From contig DAHXPE010000103.1 in assembly GCA_027364495.1 (NCBI GenBank), forward strand, positions 1-8,570: 8,570 nucleotides of DNA. The letters are read 5' to 3'. Below, piece by piece: positions 6,730 through 8,570 of the stretch. The position numbers and the translations under genes are program-made. The notes beneath the pieces are model-generated. The model saw nothing but the letters and a program-made list of their open reading frames with translations. It did no database searches and had not been told where the DNA came from. Each line of letters opens with the position of its first letter. The stretch's first letter is position 1. This DNA comes from Candidatus Heimdallarchaeota archaeon. Lineage in GTDB: Archaea > Asgardarchaeota > Heimdallarchaeia > Hodarchaeales > LC-3.

Positions 6730-6919
6730 AAAATATAAGTGTAAATAAATTTTGTAAATGAAATAGTCTTTTGATTATCATTTAAATTAGTGATCGATAT
6801 TTGTGCTTCTATTCTAAGCCAAATTTGCAATATTAAAAAAAGGTAAGTTAAGTTAAAAAAATTTTTTTTTAAAGCTAAATTAAGATTTAAAATAAACAAA
6901 AATAAGTTTAATTAATTCT

Positions 6920-6937
6920 ATGTAAAATTACATGTAC
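6920..6937. promoter_or_regulatory. Overlapping dyads upstream of synthetase promoter
   Basis: ATGTAA-AA-TTACAT at 6920-6933 is a dyad with six-base arms. It overlaps a second perfect palindrome, TACATGTA, at 6929-6936. Both lie about 14-30 bases upstream of the TATA-like box at 6951, in the divergent region between the deacetylase and the synthetase. They could be an operator, but in such AT-rich DNA chance is not excluded. Confidence 0.3.
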
Positions 6938-6950
6938 AAAAAAATTAGGA

Positions 6951-6958
6951 TTTATAAA
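6951..6958 (+). promoter_or_regulatory. TATA box for the tRNA synthetase gene
   Basis: TTTATAAA preceded by a purine-rich stretch (AAAAAAATTAGGA) has the form of an archaeal BRE/TATA element. A start about 25 bases downstream would leave a leader of roughly 30 bases before the ATG at 7009. Confidence 0.5.
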
Positions 6959-7008
6959 AGAACCAATTTTTTTTATTTAATAGTTAATTTAGATTTTATG
7001 TGAATATT

Positions 7009-8346
7009 ATGGTAAATTTACAAACCTTTGGTCAAAATACAGTGTGGAAAACTCATTATTGCAAAGATATAAACAAAAAATTAGCTAATAAGACTGTTAC
7101 AGTTGCTGGTTGGGTTCATTTTCTCCGAGATAAAGGAAAATTAATATTTGTTCAATTACGTGATTCCACTGGGATAATTCAAATTGTTGCTAAACAAGAA
7201 AATTTACCTGAGGAGTTGTTTGCTTCTATTAAAAAGCTCAATTTAGAATCTGTTATATCTATTACAGGTTTGGTTAGTGAAGAACCAAAATCTATAATCG
7301 GAGTAGAAATAATTCCTCAATCTATCATTATTCATTCAATAGCAGCTCCGAAATTACCAATAGATGTCAATGGAAAAGTTAAATTTGATATCGATACAGA
7401 ATTCAAGTTCAGAGAAATTAGTATCCGGACACCTAGAGTTCAATCAATAATGAAAATAAAATCTGAAATTGCTCTAGTAGTGAGAAATTTTTTTACTAAA
7501 AGAAATTTCACAGAAATATTTACTCCATATATTCTAGCAACTGCTACGGAAGGTGGAGCAGAAATGTTTAAACTCGATTATTTTGGTCGCCAGGCTGTTT
7601 TAGCTCAGAGCTGTCAATTTTATAAACAAGCAGCAATTCAAGTTCATGAAAAAGTTTTTGGAATAATTCCTTCTTGGAGAGCTGAAAAAAGTAGAACTCC
7701 TAAACACGTTACAGAATTCCATCAAATAGAAAATGAAATTGCCTTTGGTACCGATCAAACAATAATGGAAGTTCAGGAAAATTTAATGCACGATGTGATT
7801 CAACATGTGGTAAAAAATTGTGAAAAGGAATTAAAAGAGCTCGACAGGACATTAAAAGTACCTAAACTTCCTTTCAAACGGATAACTTTTTACGAAGCAA
7901 AAGATGTATTAGAAAAAGAATTAGGAATAGTAGAGCCACGTGATGATGATTTTTCAACTCCAGCTGAGTCAGCGCTCTCAAAACATTACGAAGACCCATT
8001 TTTTATAACAAAAATGCCAACTCATTTAAGAGGGATTTATTATAAAACGGATCCCCAGGACGAACATTTAACTAATAGCCTCGATCTCATCGCCTCTGAA
8101 GGATATGGAGAATTATCATCTGGTGGGGAACGAGTTTCAGATAAAAATGATTTGATCGAACGGATTTTAAAAGCAGGATTCAATCCGGAAAATTTTGAAT
8201 GGTATTTACGGATGTTTGAATTTGGTTTTCCTCCTCATGCTGGCTACGGGTTAGGTTTTGAAAGGCTCGTCAGATATATTTGCGGATTAAGTAATTTGCG
8301 CGAAGCAAGTATGTTCCCAAGAACACCTGACCTTGTTATGCCTTAA
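7009..8346 (+). CDS. Archaeal class IIb aspartyl/asparaginyl-tRNA synthetase
   Basis: It charges tRNA with aspartate or asparagine in the cytosol. Numbering is from the GTG at 7000. An anticodon-binding OB domain covers residues 15-115 and the class II core 145-448, a full archaeal-type length. Motif 2 is W226-R-A-E-K-S-R-T and motif 3 is G-L-G-F-E-R-L-V (417-424). The signals conflict. The N-terminal half (P-I-D-V-N-G-K-V-K, 120-128; I-L-A-T-A-T-E-G-G, 178-186; Q-S-C-Q-F-Y-K-Q, 203-210) is AspRS-like, with K209 where AspRS has its aspartate-binding lysine. Motif 2, E-G-Y-G-E-L (367-372) and the ending F-P-R-T-P are AsnRS-like. H40, in G-W-V-H, is the residue type associated with non-discriminating AspRS. 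I therefore leave the gene symbol empty. The ATG at 7009 has GTGA five bases upstream; the in-frame GTG at 7000 is the alternative start. Confidence 0.93.
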   Translation: MVNLQTFGQNTVWKTHYCKDINKKLANKTVTVAGWVHFLRDKGKLIFVQLRDSTGIIQIVAKQENLPEELFASIKKLNLESVISITGLVSEEPKSIIGVEIIPQSIIIHSIAAPKLPIDVNGKVKFDIDTEFKFREISIRTPRVQSIMKIKSEIALVVRNFFTKRNFTEIFTPYILATATEGGAEMFKLDYFGRQAVLAQSCQFYKQAAIQVHEKVFGIIPSWRAEKSRTPKHVTEFHQIENEIAFGTDQTIMEVQENLMHDVIQHVVKNCEKELKELDRTLKVPKLPFKRITFYEAKDVLEKELGIVEPRDDDFSTPAESALSKHYEDPFFITKMPTHLRGIYYKTDPQDEHLTNSLDLIASEGYGELSSGGERVSDKNDLIERILKAGFNPENFEWYLRMFEFGFPPHAGYGLGFERLVRYICGLSNLREASMFPRTPDLVMP

Positions 8347-8430
8347 AATTACTTTGAATTATAAATTAAAAGATTAAATAAAAAATGGAATTTAAAAAAT
8401 TCATTTATAAAAAATAATTTTTCAAAAGAC

Positions 8431-8440
8431 TTTTTTTTTT
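8431..8440 (+). terminator. T-run, possible archaeal terminator after synthetase
   Basis: Ten consecutive T bases lie 85 bases past the synthetase stop. Archaeal termination usually needs only a T-rich stretch on the non-template strand, so this is a plausible end of transcript. Confidence 0.4.
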
Positions 8441-8457
8441 ATTATTGTATTTAACTG

Positions 8458-8486
8458 GAATTATTTTTTGTAAAAAAAAATAATTC
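8458..8486. repeat. Perfect 12-bp inverted repeat (AT-rich hairpin)
   Basis: GAATTATTTTTT at 8458-8469 and AAAAAATAATTC at 8475-8486 are exact reverse complements separated by five bases. The transcript could form a hairpin, but the stem has only one G-C pair and would be weak. It lies between the synthetase and the next gene and may add to termination. Confidence 0.6.
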
Positions 8487-8530
8487 TTTATCTGTAAAAA
8501 TATCTTCTATAAAGAAGTTGAATTACAATC

Positions 8531-8570
8531 ATGACAAATTCTTTTTCCAATGAATTAAATGCATGCGGCT
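8531..8570 (+). CDS. Start of a further gene, cut by the window edge
   Basis: An ATG at 8531 opens a frame that runs to the window end (M-T-N-S-F-S-N-E-L-N-A-C-G). An in-frame TGA at 8519-8521 limits the start. There is no clear Shine-Dalgarno site. Thirteen codons are too few to name the product or to be sure that it is a gene. Confidence 0.4.
   Translation, partial: MTNSFSNELNACG

Noticed and set aside
6705..6899. 64-residue minus-strand open frame rich in Phe, Leu, Ile and Asn
   Set aside because: It overlaps the start and ribosome binding site of the deacetylase in another frame, covers the promoter region, and its composition is what random AT-rich DNA gives. It is not a convincing membrane peptide.
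5654..6942. Shared 11-mer ATGTACAAAAA upstream of both plus-strand genes (5654-5664 and 6932-6942)
   Set aside because: The distances to the starts differ (about 35 and 77 bases) and A-runs inflate such matches; not enough for a shared regulatory motif.
1..8570. CRISPR array, tRNA, rRNA or riboswitch
   Set aside because: I saw no regularly spaced repeats, cloverleaf signatures, rRNA-like conserved stretches or recognisable riboswitch cores on either strand.

Overview
This AT-rich window comes from an archaeon, most likely of the Asgard superphylum (Lokiarchaeia-like); that placement is an inference. It rests on an archaeal/eukaryal-type aspartyl/asparaginyl-tRNA synthetase, a short archaeal winged-helix regulator, TATA-like promoter boxes, frequent TTG starts (one with a clear AAGGAG Shine-Dalgarno site), and a protein with two longin-like domains. 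No rRNA, tRNA, CRISPR array, transposase or complete mobile element is visible.

Layout. Bases 1-113 are a perfect direct copy of bases 1131-1243, which lie inside a downstream gene. At base 114 the copy joins, in frame, the middle of the catalytic motif of a CPBP-family membrane protease, so only the C-terminal part of that protease is present (114-500). A gene-poor stretch (501-763) follows, then a small winged-helix regulator (764-1051, +). Next comes a run of four minus-strand genes, read from 5520 down to 1070: an M1 zinc aminopeptidase with a C-terminal coiled coil, an uncertain 75-residue protein, a 103-residue TerB/EF-hand-like protein with three DG-x-[IV]-T-x-[DE]-E loops, and a 417-residue protein with two longin-like domains and a C-terminal helix-hairpin-helix region. 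Close spacing and the common strand suggest one transcription unit.

Divergent from the aminopeptidase is a 71-residue hypothetical protein (5689-5904, +). It converges, with a 6-base gap, on a PIG-L/BshB1-like deacetylase (6714-5911, -). A roughly 290-base divergent promoter region separates the deacetylase from the class IIb synthetase (7009-8346, +). The synthetase has AspRS-like N-terminal and amino-acid-binding segments but AsnRS-like motif 2 and C-terminal segments. The last bases hold an AT-rich hairpin, T-runs and the first codons of another plus-strand gene.

How the genes fit together. The peptidase, deacetylase and synthetase are household metabolic or translational functions. The least explained part is the peptidase operon, where two small accessory proteins and the double-longin/HhH protein are linked to an M1 peptidase. 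The left-edge duplication looks more like an assembly or amplification chimera than biology, but reads are needed to decide.
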